Shown one piece after another: positions 16,437 to 25,154 of a stretch of 64,000 nucleotides of DNA. The stretch comes from Caballeronia arationis (GTDB taxonomy: Bacteria > Pseudomonadota > Gammaproteobacteria > Burkholderiales > Burkholderiaceae), in assembly GCF_001544975.2 (NCBI RefSeq), contig NZ_FCOG02000011.1, forward strand, positions 79,741 to 143,740, written 5' to 3'. Position 1 is the stretch's first letter, and every line of letters starts with the position of its first letter. The translations under genes were made by a program, and so were the position numbers. The notes below the pieces were generated by a model. It saw nothing but the letters and a program-made list of their open reading frames with translations, was not told the DNA's origin and made no database searches.

Positions 16437-18683
16437 ATGATTCTGTTCCTTGAAGATTGGTATCGCTATCCGAACGCCATCATCGATACCAAGACGAGCA
16501 ATCAAAGCTACGTCCGTCTCGCCTCGGTTTATCGAAAAATGGGCGTGAAGAACAACGCCTTCTGTCTGGCACTCATCAATCCTGCGCTCCAGGGTCTCGA
16601 CCCGTTCGCGCCCGATCTTACGATCGAGGAAATGGCCGCGGTCGCTGTTGAAGTCAAGAACAACCCGTGGTACTTCATGCGCGAAATCGCGCGCGTCCCG
16701 CCGATCGGTGGCGGTGGTTCGACACCGTTCGAAGGCAACCGGGGCAACGTAGCGCTGTTCTGGTGCTTCTTCAACCACGTCATGACGTTCCTGATTCAGA
16801 TCCGTCAGACGGGTAAGTCGCTCTCGACCGACTTGTTGATGACGCTGCTGATGAATTTCCGCTGCGAGAACACGGAAATCAACTTGTTGACAAAGGACGA
16901 AACCCTCCGCAAGACCAACATCGACCGACTGAAGAAGTGCATTGACGAGCTGCCGCCGTATCTGATCCAGCGTAACCCGAAGGTTGATACGAACAACACC
17001 GAGGCGATCACGATCAACTCGATGGGCAACATCTACAAGACGCACGTGCCGCAGGCGTCTGAGAAAGGCGCCTACAAGCTGGGTCGCGGCCTCACCTCGC
17101 CGATCATGCACATCGACGAATCGCCCTTCCAGCCTAACGTCCAGATTGCAGTCGGTTCGGCACTGGCTGCAACCGGTGCGGCAGTCGATAAGGTCAAGGC
17201 CAATGGTGGCGACTACGGGACCATCTTCACCACGACGGCTGGGAAGATCGACGATAAGGACGGTGCTTTCATTTACGGATTGCTTCAAGCGGCTGCGATT
17301 TGGACGGAGAAGTTCTACGACGCGAAGAACCAGCAAGAGCTGGAGGACATGGTTCGTAAAGCATCGCGTGGCGAGAGGGGTGGCGTCTATCGGGTGAATA
17401 TCACGCTGAATCACCGCCAGTTGGGCAAGACCGATGAATGGCTGCGTGAAAAGCTCGAAGCGTCGACCGCGAGCGGGGATGACGCGAACCGAGACTACTT
17501 CAACATGTGGACGGCGGGCTCGCTGACCAACCCGCTGCCGATCGCGATCCTCAAGGCGATCACAAACAGCGTGCAGGATGTGAAGCACACGGAGATCAGC
17601 CCGCAAGGCTACGTCACCCGCTGGTACATCGAGGAAGAAGAGATCGAGCAACGGATGGCCGAGGGTCGCTTTGTGATGGGTATGGACACCTCCGAAGCTT
17701 CGGGCGGTGACGACATCTCGCTCTACCTCCAGGACATCGAGACGTTGGAAACGATCGCGGCCGGAACGTACAACGAAACCAACCTCATCACCTTCTGCGA
17801 ATGGCTGTGCAGCTGGTTCGCCCGCTTCTCGACCTTCACGGCGAACATTGAGCGCCGCAGTACGGGCGCGACCGTGCTCGACTACTTGTTGCTGATGTTG
17901 CCCGCGATGGGAATCGATCCGTTCGAACGTCTCTTCAACAAGGTGGTGCAGGACTACGACGAGATGCCGGACCGCTTCAAGGAGATCCAGGTTCCGATGG
18001 GTCGTCGCCCCGCGGACATCTACGTGCGGTACAAGAAGATGTTCGGCTTCACAACTTCGGGCGGCATGGGTGCAACGTCACGCGCCCTGCTCTACTCCGA
18101 ATCGCTTCAACTCGCAGCGAAACGCGGCTGCACTGTCGTCCACGATAAGACGCTGATTGAGCAGATTACCTCGCTGGTGTCGAAGAACGGTCGTATCGAT
18201 CACCCGGCAGGCGGGCACGACGACATGGTCATCGGCTGGCTGCTGAGCAACTGGCTGCTGACGAAAGGCAAGATGCTTTCGTTCTACGGCATTGACCAGC
18301 GTCGTATCGGTGCAGCGTTGGGCGGCGCAACCGAGGAACAGGTCATCGATCGTCAGACGCGTCAAGAGCAACAGCAGATACGCGAGCAGATCGAGACCGT
18401 CTACGAGCAACTGTCGAAGGAGTCGAACGAGTGGATCTCGCAGCGTCTCGAACATCAGCTCCGTATGCTCGACCGCAAGTTGGTGTTGGAACAGGGCGAG
18501 ATCTTCAGTTTGGATACGCTCCTCAACAACGCTCGCGAGAAGAAGCGCGAGCGCATGCGAGAAGGTGCGTCGAACAGGCGGAACATGCCGCAGTCCTATA
18601 ACAACATGCACGGGCATTTCAGCGATCGACCACCCACCATGTCGATGAATGCGTACGAGCGGAGATTCCTCCGGGCGGCATAA
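16437..18683 (+). CDS. terL: Terminase large subunit, DNA-packaging ATPase/nuclease (phiKZ gp25-like)
   Basis: 748 aa from ATG 16437. A longer form from GTG 16401 (12 more residues) has a stronger Shine-Dalgarno, but it is buried in the preceding hairpin. A deviant Walker A (RQTGKS, residues 123-128) is followed by Walker B PIMHIDES near residue 226. The C-terminal RNase H-like nuclease starts VMGMDTSEASGGDD, with the later acid in GGHDDMVIGWLL. The motor docks at the portal, cuts concatemers and pumps DNA into the head. A charged coiled-coil-like tail (EQQQIREQIETVYEQ) follows. The open frame upstream to 15714 is not coding. Confidence 0.9.
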   Translation: MILFLEDWYRYPNAIIDTKTSNQSYVRLASVYRKMGVKNNAFCLALINPALQGLDPFAPDLTIEEMAAVAVEVKNNPWYFMREIARVPPIGGGGSTPFEGNRGNVALFWCFFNHVMTFLIQIRQTGKSLSTDLLMTLLMNFRCENTEINLLTKDETLRKTNIDRLKKCIDELPPYLIQRNPKVDTNNTEAITINSMGNIYKTHVPQASEKGAYKLGRGLTSPIMHIDESPFQPNVQIAVGSALAATGAAVDKVKANGGDYGTIFTTTAGKIDDKDGAFIYGLLQAAAIWTEKFYDAKNQQELEDMVRKASRGERGGVYRVNITLNHRQLGKTDEWLREKLEASTASGDDANRDYFNMWTAGSLTNPLPIAILKAITNSVQDVKHTEISPQGYVTRWYIEEEEIEQRMAEGRFVMGMDTSEASGGDDISLYLQDIETLETIAAGTYNETNLITFCEWLCSWFARFSTFTANIERRSTGATVLDYLLLMLPAMGIDPFERLFNKVVQDYDEMPDRFKEIQVPMGRRPADIYVRYKKMFGFTTSGGMGATSRALLYSESLQLAAKRGCTVVHDKTLIEQITSLVSKNGRIDHPAGGHDDMVIGWLLSNWLLTKGKMLSFYGIDQRRIGAALGGATEEQVIDRQTRQEQQQIREQIETVYEQLSKESNEWISQRLEHQLRMLDRKLVLEQGEIFSLDTLLNNAREKKRERMREGASNRRNMPQSYNNMHGHFSDRPPTMSMNAYERRFLRAA

Positions 18684-18686
18684 AGG

Positions 18687-18726
18687 CATAATTGCCAGAG
18701 CGGATCAATCCGCTCTGGCAATTATG
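18687..18726. terminator. 18-bp perfect hairpin after terL
   Basis: 18687-18704 pairs without mismatch with 18709-18726; loop TCAA. The arms begin CATAATTGCC and end GGCAATTATG, then GATGTTTTGCCGTCT. One of the strongest structures in the window; likely bidirectional. Confidence 0.85.
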
Positions 18727-18794
18727 ATGTTTTGCCGTCTATACTCGTGATTGATTCGTGGACGTTCTTGAATACCTACGCAAGAGGTGAAGAG

Positions 18795-19823
18795 ATGGCT
18801 GTCCTAGAAATGACTCGAGATCCGGAATGGTTGTTAATGTCCTCTGAGGAAAAGATGGAGGCCAGTCTTTCAGAGGCGCTTCAGTTTTTTTACACAATCG
18901 ACGAGCTGCCCATTACAACTCCAAAAGTTAAAAATTATTTAGTTTTCTTATCGGATTCGCCAATCGAGGAGCCGTCCGACTACGAGTATGGAATCGCTTG
19001 CGTACTAGCACTCCACTTTCCGAACTTTCTACTTCGCGGAATTAGCTCAAATTCAGATCGCGAGAGGTTGGCCGAAATACGAGAAAGAATCCTTTATCCC
19101 TTCTTAGAACACCTGTACGACGCGGAGGCAATTACCAGCACGCTTGCTGAATACGTAGGTGCCAATTTCGGAGACGTAAGAGCTCAAATTGGAGTTACGC
19201 AATTCAGTTACGACTCGTTAAGCGCACTGGTGAAGGGGATATTTGAAGACACCAATTTTAAAATTTTTAGGGCCTCGCTACAAGCAGCAATGGCCTTGAA
19301 GCCGGAAAGCAATAAACATGAGCGAGATTTCGGTGGTCTAGAGGAAATTCTTCTCGAGCGAATTGGGAACCGTGCTGAAGGTTCCCAGAATTATCCGGAA
19401 TACCTCGGAAAGTTGAGACGCGCCGAATACCTCGTCGAACGAAGTTATTCCAATCTAACATTGCGGATGGCTTTACATTTTCGTGGACACGAAGGTTTTT
19501 CCGGCGCCGTGTTAGGAGGGCTCGGATTGCTCCTTCTTATCTTGAACCAAATAACCGGAGCGTCTTTTGGTCTTATCCCGAGCGCTTACGCTCAATCCGG
19601 TGCTCCGCCAAATAAAGTCGGCTTTACGCCGCCCTTAGGTATTCCTCCATCGTTTTGGGTTTGGATGGTCGTAGGCTTCTACGCGTTTCTGCTTTCGGTT
19701 CTGATTGTCTTTTTGTGGAAGGGCTATCTGGCAACACCGAAAAGCGAGAAAGCAGCAAGCTTCATCGATCGGTTCGGGACGCTTGCACTCGGCGTCTTTC
19801 TAGGCAAAGTAACTGGAGCATGA
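18795..19823 (+). CDS. Accessory membrane protein of unknown function (342 aa)
   Basis: AGAGG at 18783-18787 supports ATG 18795 rather than the TTG at 18732. About 230 soluble, acidic, helical residues are followed by two transmembrane helices (GAVLGGLGLLLLILNQITGA; FWVWMVVGFYAFLLSVLIVF). A short linker between them holds ASFGLIPSAYAQSG, and a basic cytoplasmic tail follows. The DNA is clearly AT-richer, with rare codons unlike its neighbours, and it is boxed by hairpins on both sides. It looks like a late-acquired accessory gene placed between terL and a minus-strand block. Membrane-acting functions such as superinfection exclusion are possible but unproven. Confidence 0.65.
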   Translation: MAVLEMTRDPEWLLMSSEEKMEASLSEALQFFYTIDELPITTPKVKNYLVFLSDSPIEEPSDYEYGIACVLALHFPNFLLRGISSNSDRERLAEIRERILYPFLEHLYDAEAITSTLAEYVGANFGDVRAQIGVTQFSYDSLSALVKGIFEDTNFKIFRASLQAAMALKPESNKHERDFGGLEEILLERIGNRAEGSQNYPEYLGKLRRAEYLVERSYSNLTLRMALHFRGHEGFSGAVLGGLGLLLLILNQITGASFGLIPSAYAQSGAPPNKVGFTPPLGIPPSFWVWMVVGFYAFLLSVLIVFLWKGYLATPKSEKAASFIDRFGTLALGVFLGKVTGA

Positions 19824-19825
19824 AG

Positions 19826-19863
19826 GGCATAAGGGCCAGCGCGGAGTAATCCGCCCTGTCCTC
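19826..19863. terminator. Imperfect hairpin between convergent genes
   Basis: GGGCATAAGGGCCAGCGCGGA and TCCGCCCTGTCCTCTATGAC form an imperfect stem around GTAA. The layout (GGCATAA arm, TATG arm) matches the other terminators. Serves the plus 18795 and minus 19871 genes. Confidence 0.5.
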
Positions 19864-19870
19864 TATGACA

Positions 19871-20293
19871 TTACCGATCGAAGATCAGTCCGCTCGTGCT
19901 GCGCCGATCAAGTCGGCTGATGAGCACGTCAAGGTAGGCTTCAATCGCCCCCTGCTTCTGTATAATCTCGTTTGCCCACGTGTACGGACGCGGAATATCC
20001 GCGGTGAAGTTTCCCGCAATCATCCGAAGACGCTCTGGGGCCTCGGGTGGCACCAGCGTATAGACGTGGTAGCTCGCCATCAGGCGCGACGGCATATAGA
20101 AGCGCTCATACCTGCGCTCGTAGTACGTCGCCTCGACACAGATGCTGAGATCGTATCCTTGTACCGTGTGAATGGAAAGGCTGCTCACCTCTCCCTTCGT
20201 TGACTCTTGCACCCAGCTCGGGCCCTGCAATCGTGCAATTCCCCGTTGCACCATTGCCCGGCCCCATTCCCAGAAATCAACTAGCAGTGCCAT
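19871..20293 (-). CDS. Unknown protein (140 aa)
   Basis: Minus-strand AGGA eight bases before the ATG supports the start. The product begins MALLVDFWEWGRAMVQRGIA, is mixed alpha/beta with several Tyr/Arg-rich stretches (ATYYERRYERFYMPSRLMAS), and has no membrane segment. It follows the 409-aa gene on the same strand by 34 bp and probably shares its transcript. Function unknown; a virion or morphogenesis role is inferred only from position near terminase and tail genes. Confidence 0.6.
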   Translation of the reverse strand: MALLVDFWEWGRAMVQRGIARLQGPSWVQESTKGEVSSLSIHTVQGYDLSICVEATYYERRYERFYMPSRLMASYHVYTLVPPEAPERLRMIAGNFTADIPRPYTWANEIIQKQGAIEAYLDVLISRLDRRSTSGLIFDR

Positions 20294-20327
20294 AAGGGCG
20301 ATCCTGAGAAGACAAAGAAAACAGCAC

Positions 20328-21557
20328 CTACTTGTTGGTGTAGTGCTGCATGGTCATCGTTCGAATGACCAGGTACAACAGGACCGACGTCCGGACCGAT
20401 GCAATGACACTCTCATTGCGATTGCCCGTCGCCTGCTTCACGCACCACTCCGCTTTCTGTCGAAGGGAGAAGAGCGCAGGGTCGATACTGCGCGAGGACG
20501 TGTAGACGCCTTTCAGTCGCGCAAGCAGTGTCGGCAGATCCACATGGTTGCGCACCATCGTACGTTCTTCGGCCAGATAGTCGAAGCTGTGGATCAGCAC
20601 CTCGTTTAGCAGCTCCTCGATCTTGCCGGCGCCCGACTGGCGATAGTTGTCCGAGAGCCACGTGAGCGTCTCGCGGAAGAGTCGCGGCGGCGTCGTATGC
20701 ATCAACTTCTCGATCACGCCCATCAGCTCTTCGCGCATGAATGAAGCTTTGTCCGTGATGAGCGAATGCAGGTACCGCGTGTAGGCAAGCAGGTTCTTGT
20801 TTCGGTCCTTCAAGAACACTTCGCCGTCGTACTCCATGAGCGAGGACGTGGACTGGATCTTGATGCCCTGGTGGTGGACCTGCAGGAACACGTCGTAGAT
20901 ATTCTTCAACATGTCCCGAATGCGACCCTGCGTGTCGTTGAGCAGGTAGATCACCTCCAGATCGTTGTTCATCTTGGAGATCGCATTGAAGTGCAGGCCT
21001 TCGGGCGAGATCAGATCTTCTGTTCGCTGCTCGAGCACGCGGTTCCAGCTCCCGAGCTGCTTGATCGCGTACTTGCCGGAGAGCGCAGCATACGTCGCTT
21101 CGGCGGTGGCACGATCCGCCGGATACCGGAAGTGACGATAGAGACGCGAGGTCAGGAATTTGTACTGCAGCACGAGACCGACATCCACCATCGCGTCGTG
21201 CTTCTGCTGCGGATTCAGCTTGGGCGAGTTATACAGCGCATGCATGAGCCACGCGCACGACAAGTTCATCGTGTCGCTCGACACATTGAACGTCGGATTT
21301 ACCGTCGGCAAGGCGAGCAGACTTTCGGACAGACCATTCTGGTCCGCCTTCAAAATTTCATCGAACCACTGATCGCGGTCCGCGTCGGTGAACCGCACCA
21401 CTTCCACACCCAGCAGGTTGCCGCCGAAGAACTTGATGTGGTCTTCGTTCTTGTGCGCGAACGAGGTTCTGTAGATCGCGAGCTTCTTCGCGAATGCGGC
21501 ATCGAAAACCAGGCCACCGCAGGCCTCGGTGAAGACGCCCTGAATAGTCCCAGGCAT
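20328..21557 (-). CDS. Conserved phiKZ-type protein, probable virion or morphogenesis role (409 aa)
   Basis: GAGGAAG eight bases upstream favours the Met at 21557 (MPGTIQGVFTEACGGLVFD) over the upstream Met at 21587. That upstream ATG is part of a CTTTATGTCC motif that looks like a late promoter. The protein is largely helical, with Leu/Arg heptad-like regions (NDLEVIYLLNDTQGRIRDML; LMGVIEKLMHTTPPRLFRET). No catalytic motif seen. It lies on the minus strand between the small 140-aa gene and the 184-aa gene, in the packaging/tail region. Confidence 0.6.
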   Translation of the reverse strand: MPGTIQGVFTEACGGLVFDAAFAKKLAIYRTSFAHKNEDHIKFFGGNLLGVEVVRFTDADRDQWFDEILKADQNGLSESLLALPTVNPTFNVSSDTMNLSCAWLMHALYNSPKLNPQQKHDAMVDVGLVLQYKFLTSRLYRHFRYPADRATAEATYAALSGKYAIKQLGSWNRVLEQRTEDLISPEGLHFNAISKMNNDLEVIYLLNDTQGRIRDMLKNIYDVFLQVHHQGIKIQSTSSLMEYDGEVFLKDRNKNLLAYTRYLHSLITDKASFMREELMGVIEKLMHTTPPRLFRETLTWLSDNYRQSGAGKIEELLNEVLIHSFDYLAEERTMVRNHVDLPTLLARLKGVYTSSRSIDPALFSLRQKAEWCVKQATGNRNESVIASVRTSVLLYLVIRTMTMQHYTNK

Positions 21558-21616
21558 GGTCGCTTCCTCAAGTATTGGCTCGGACATAAAGCGTCCGGAT
21601 CACAAGATTGGCGCCG

Positions 21617-21647
21617 GCATAAAGCGCGGCAGGTCTCCCCGCCGCGC
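21617..21647 (-). terminator. GC-rich hairpin followed by TTTATGCCGG (minus strand)
   Basis: 21624-21630 pairs with 21641-21647, 10-nt loop. On the minus strand it is followed by TTTATGCCGG, then 30 bases later by CTTTATG just before the 409-aa gene. It ends the 22298-21655 unit and may start the next. Confidence 0.6.
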
Positions 21648-21654
21648 GACGCGA

Positions 21655-21744
21655 TTACCAGAGCCACCACGGCGTCATCATCAGCTCCATCTGGGAGCGG
21701 ACCATGATTGATTGCAGCATGTAAAACTGGACCGGGAAGACCAT
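21655..21744 (-). CDS. Putative 29-aa hydrophobic peptide, translationally coupled
   Basis: Its ATG shares a base with the TGA of the upstream gene (TGATG at 21746-21742), a classic coupling arrangement. It ends in TAA 10 bp before a terminator hairpin. The peptide is Met/Trp-rich and hydrophobic (MVFPVQFYMLQSIMVRS, then QMELMMTPWWLW). Too short for homology judgement; position and coupling are the only support. Confidence 0.4.
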   Translation of the reverse strand: MVFPVQFYMLQSIMVRSQMELMMTPWWLW

Positions 21745-22298
21745 CACGCACCCCGCTTCTTTGCGACCCACGCGGCAGCGAACGCCTCGAGGCTCGGATA
21801 CACCTTCACGCCGTATGCTTCAGCGAGCGCTTCCAGCGCCTTGCCGAGATACTCGATACGTTCCGTCGGCACGCCGCTATCGTCGCCGTTGACGGAGGGA
21901 TTGGTGGCATCCATCACGAGCACAAATTCCGCTTCGTCGAGGTCACGATCAGCGAGATCCTTGCTGACCTCGACGATGTTTTCCGGCTTCACGTCGCTCG
22001 CCGCGACACCGTACACCACGGTCGAATTGCCGTCAGACGGCGTCGCGGCGCCGGCCATCTCGACATCGTTCACGAGTTGTGCGATTGCCAGCGCGTCATT
22101 GGCTTGCGATTCCGTCGCCACACCGCCTTCCGGCGGATCGTTGGATGTGGGACGCGCGTAAGCCTGAGCGAGTGCTTGTGAGAAGACTTCCGAGAGCGGA
22201 CCTTTCAGTTCCAGCATCTCTTTATCCGACGCGCCTTGCGCCGGGGTCTCTTGTTGGCCGACGAATTCGCCTTCCAGCGCAGCTTTGAGCAGGGACAT
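21744..22298 (-). CDS. Unknown acidic protein (184 aa)
   Basis: GGAGGA on the minus strand sets the start at 22298 (MSLLKAALEGEFVGQQETPA), not the longer frame to 22340. The first about 80 residues are polar and Ala/Glu/Gln-rich, probably disordered. A compact domain with alternating strands and helices follows (VYGVAASDVKPENIVEVSKD; GKALEALAEAYGVKVYPSLE). The C-terminus is basic. It is the first gene of a short minus-strand operon. Function unknown. Confidence 0.6.
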   Translation of the reverse strand: MSLLKAALEGEFVGQQETPAQGASDKEMLELKGPLSEVFSQALAQAYARPTSNDPPEGGVATESQANDALAIAQLVNDVEMAGAATPSDGNSTVVYGVAASDVKPENIVEVSKDLADRDLDEAEFVLVMDATNPSVNGDDSGVPTERIEYLGKALEALAEAYGVKVYPSLEAFAAAWVAKKRGA

Positions 22299-22895
22299 AG
22301 TTCCTCCGGGGATATTCGGACGAGCGCAGACCAACTGCACTCAAACACAGGATTAGCGTGCGCCGCCGCTCCGACCGCCGCCCCGCCGCGCCCCGGCCGC
22401 CCTTTTGGAGGTTTTGCTTTTTAGTCGTTATCCTTTCGTTGATTCTGTTCTCGTTGTTGTTCTGTGTTGTCTGTCTATGCCTTCTTTCGATGCAACATCT
22501 TAGAAACTAAAAGTTGGTCAAACTTGACTCATTGAGGCTTCCGCAGAGAAGCCTCTTAAATACATACGACCGACGGAATAAAAAAATACCGTTCTATCTG
22601 CATTCTTTGCATCGAAAGTCACACACAACAACACCAAGAAAAAGTGACCTTCAATATATAAAAAATGAATGGGTTTGGGGGAGGGGGGCCGTCGATCCAA
22701 GGAGAGGGGACGAAGGTCCCCTCTCCTCTATCTATTGCAGGAAAAAACCCCGCTTTTTCTGGGGGGAGGGGGGCCGAAAGTCCGGCCGGCCGCAGGCTGG
22801 CTCTTATGCCGGTGTGCGGGGAAGAAATACTGAGAAACCGTAGGGTATGCGACATCAGCACATTTCTAAACCACAGTAACAAGGACAACACCAAC
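22299..22895. other. Noncoding region with hairpins between divergent genes
   Basis: No supported gene. A T/C-rich, unstructured stretch (22400-22500) is followed by an 8-bp perfect hairpin (22534-22541 with 22548-22555) and a 10-bp hairpin (22701-22710 with 22717-22726). A G-rich segment ends in a TCTTATGCCGG element at 22802-22812. ATATATAAAAAATGA near 22650 is AT-rich. The region likely holds promoters for both flanking genes and possibly a short transcript ending near 22730. Confidence 0.5.
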
Positions 22896-23471
22896 ATGGC
22901 CACCAAGAGCATCACGAAGAAAGCAGACGTCACGAAGGCACCGGCAGTCAAGGCCGCAATCGCTCCGGTGAAGGCACCTGCGAAGAAGGCTGCCGCAAAG
23001 TCGGTCAAGCCCACCGCTCCCGCGAAGGTCGCTGACGCAGCAACGGCCACGGCGCCGAAGGCGATCAATCCCAGCGTCGCGGTCAAGAAGCTGCCCGCTA
23101 AGGAAGCAGTCGTCGCAAAGCCCGCTGTAAAGAAGGCCGCCGCGACGAAGCCGGCTGCGAAGAAGTCGCTCGCCCAGAAGAAGGCTGAAGCGAACTCCGC
23201 GTTCAAGAACCTCGTCTCGAAGCCGGCCGAAACGTCGGCGGTCGCATCTGCGCCGTCGCTCGGCAAGGAACTCGGCCGGACATTGCGAGAACTGCGCAAG
23301 AAGGCCGGACTGACGCAATCGCAACTGGCCGCGAAAACCACGCTCAGCCCTTCTTCGATTTCCGAGGTTGAGCTCGGCCGCCAGTCACTGACGATCGATC
23401 GTCTGCACGAACTCCTGAACGCGCTGGGCTTCAACGTGAAGTTCGATTTGGTCCCGAAGACCGGCTATTGA
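22896..23471 (+). CDS. Histone H1-like tail fused to a Cro/C1-type HTH DNA-binding domain (191 aa)
   Basis: AAGGA precedes ATG 22896. Residues 1 to about 115 are an Ala/Lys/Pro repeat with PAKKAAAKS, KAPAKKAA and KPAAKKS units, as in histone H1 and the bacterial H1-like proteins. Residues about 122-187 are an XRE-family helix-turn-helix (LGRTLRELRKKAGLTQSQLA, then SPSSISEVELGRQSLTID). The combination predicts sequence-specific binding by the HTH and DNA coating by the tail. It could shape viral DNA in the phage nucleus or act as a regulator. It stands alone after a long noncoding region; the next gene begins 16 bp later. Confidence 0.85.
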   Translation: MATKSITKKADVTKAPAVKAAIAPVKAPAKKAAAKSVKPTAPAKVADAATATAPKAINPSVAVKKLPAKEAVVAKPAVKKAAATKPAAKKSLAQKKAEANSAFKNLVSKPAETSAVASAPSLGKELGRTLRELRKKAGLTQSQLAAKTTLSPSSISEVELGRQSLTIDRLHELLNALGFNVKFDLVPKTGY

Positions 23472-23487
23472 ACGGACCGAACGAAAC

Positions 23488-24135
23488 ATGAAAAACGCAC
23501 ACAGCCTGCTGTTCCATGGCTACAGCTTCCCGCTGGAAGATCGTCCGTTTCTGAAGGCGATCGCCTACGACCACATGGGCGACAAAGCGGGACAGAAGTT
23601 CCTGGCGGAATGGCGCGAGACGCTACGCATCCTGTCGTCGCACCCGGGCTTCTCGGCGACCTACGGTGTGCACGTGTTGCCGAACGAGAACGGTGGCCTG
23701 CTTCCCGAGGTCCACGAGCACGTCGCGCTGCTGGGCGATGAAGCCATGCCGTTCGCGACGCTGCACATGACGACCCAAGGTATCGGCGATCATGCGTATT
23801 ACCATAGCGTCTCCTACGCTATTCAGGAACTCGAGGCGGTCCTGAAAGCCATGAACAGCGCTGTCTTCGAAGGCGAGTACCAGCTGGGCACTGGCCAGAA
23901 TGGGGAAAGGCGAACGCTCCAGTTCGCTACGCTCTTCTACGAACTGCGTCGCACCTTGCTTGCTCACTCCCATGCGGTTAAGGTCACCTGGACACCCGGG
24001 GTCAATGGCACCATCGATCTGTTCGTCGAGCCGAGCCTCCGCGACATATGTCCCCGTAGCGGTGTGGTCTTCACCTTCGTGTTGCCGGAGGAGTTCAACC
24101 GCGCCGTGCGGCAGATGAGCGAAGCTGCCGCGTAA
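23488..24135 (+). CDS. Unknown protein (215 aa)
   Basis: Starts MKNAHSLLFHGYSFPLEDRP, 16 bp after the H1-like gene, with only a weak Shine-Dalgarno, so it is probably translated from the same message. Mixed alpha/beta, several His, no membrane segment and no motif I recognise. Codon use is like the core genes. A 9-bp bidirectional terminator follows. Function unknown; co-transcription with a DNA-binding protein is the only clue. Confidence 0.6.
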   Translation: MKNAHSLLFHGYSFPLEDRPFLKAIAYDHMGDKAGQKFLAEWRETLRILSSHPGFSATYGVHVLPNENGGLLPEVHEHVALLGDEAMPFATLHMTTQGIGDHAYYHSVSYAIQELEAVLKAMNSAVFEGEYQLGTGQNGERRTLQFATLFYELRRTLLAHSHAVKVTWTPGVNGTIDLFVEPSLRDICPRSGVVFTFVLPEEFNRAVRQMSEAAA

Positions 24136-24152
24136 TTGACTTAGCGTCATGA

Positions 24153-24174
24153 GGGCCCGGGATTTCCCGGGCCT
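24153..24174. terminator. Bidirectional terminator
   Basis: GGGCCCGGG-type 9-bp stem 24153-24161 with 24166-24174, loop ATTT, flanked by GTCATGA and TCTATGCTGTC arms. It separates convergent genes. Confidence 0.75.
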
Positions 24175-24182
24175 CTATGCTG

Positions 24183-24986
24183 TCAGCGATTGCCGCCGAT
24201 CATAAGTCTAAGATACCTAGAGTAACTCTCCGGGTCGTTCATGAACGCGACTTTCCTCCAACGAGTGGTCAAGTGGGTCTGGTACAGCTCTTCGGCGTCG
24301 GCATAGCCGTCGATAATCTCCTTGATTCGACCGAGCGTCTGCCCACCACGCAATTCGCCCATATCCAGTTGGACGACGTAGGTGTTGTAGATGTAGGACT
24401 TGACCGCGAATTCCACCAACTTCACGAACGACAGATAGCTGCGCAACTGAATGTTGTTCAAGTTCTCGTCATTCGCCACAGTGCAGCGCAGATACGCATT
24501 GGCCGGCATCGTCATCACATCGCGAACGAGCACGACGTTCTCACCGATCAGTTCGAGCCGAGCCGTAGACGTTTGGGGAATCATCCCCATCGCATCCATT
24601 ACGGCCTGACCTGCTTGCAACATCATGTTGTTCTGGCCGTTCGCTGCAATACCTGCTGCCGAGACACGCGAGGGATCCGCGAAGGAGATATTGAGCACGG
24701 ACATGATCGTCCGACCGTTGGTCATCCTCTTCGGGATGCGGTAGACCGATTCGTAGATGCTGCCACCGCTCTCGCACAATCCGTCGAGGCAAATCCAGAT
24801 CTCAGTGCCACCAACCAGGTTGCAATCGATCAGCACGCGCGGTCGCATGACCAGGTTCATGATCTGATCGTCGATGCTCTTCGGCGTGTCGCGCCAACGT
24901 TCGACACGTTGAACGAAAACGGTGTGCAAGACCTCGGGCGGGATGCGGAACTTGATGTCTGCGAGGGCCTTGGTAATGGGATTCAT
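24183..24986 (-). CDS. Conserved phiKZ-type structural protein (267 aa)
   Basis: GGGAGA upstream on the minus strand supports the start (MNPITKALADIKFRIPPEVL). The N-terminal IKFRIPPEVLHTVFVQRVER and the strand-rich core (LIDCNLVGGTEIWICLDGLC) resemble the small baseplate or neck proteins found in phiKZ-like genomes. I cannot match it to a named gene. It is monocistronic, transcribed away from phuZ, between a terminator and the phuZ promoter region. Virion role is inferred. Confidence 0.55.
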   Translation of the reverse strand: MNPITKALADIKFRIPPEVLHTVFVQRVERWRDTPKSIDDQIMNLVMRPRVLIDCNLVGGTEIWICLDGLCESGGSIYESVYRIPKRMTNGRTIMSVLNISFADPSRVSAAGIAANGQNNMMLQAGQAVMDAMGMIPQTSTARLELIGENVVLVRDVMTMPANAYLRCTVANDENLNNIQLRSYLSFVKLVEFAVKSYIYNTYVVQLDMGELRGGQTLGRIKEIIDGYADAEELYQTHLTTRWRKVAFMNDPESYSRYLRLMIGGNR

Positions 24987-25023
24987 GGGGGGATCTCCCG
25001 GGACTCAACCCAATAGAAAAATG

Positions 25024-25040
25024 GCGATATATCACTTTAC
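25024..25040 (+). promoter_or_regulatory. Early-promoter motif upstream of phuZ
   Basis: GCGATATATCACTTTAC matches the window-wide early motif. It lies about 115 bp before the phuZ ATG at 25155. The leader contains no other gene. Confidence 0.7.
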
Positions 25041-25154
25041 TGGAGCTGTGACGTACACAGCATTCGCCGAGTGCTATTTAGGTCGCAGTTATTTTTTATC
25101 CCCGTCAGGCTTGTTATGACCAACCACAAGTCACAACCCCAAGGAACACCAACC

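Noticed and set aside
25071..25154. Longer start for PhuZ
   Set aside because: No Shine-Dalgarno and it overlaps the leader; AAGGAA is in front of ATG 25155.
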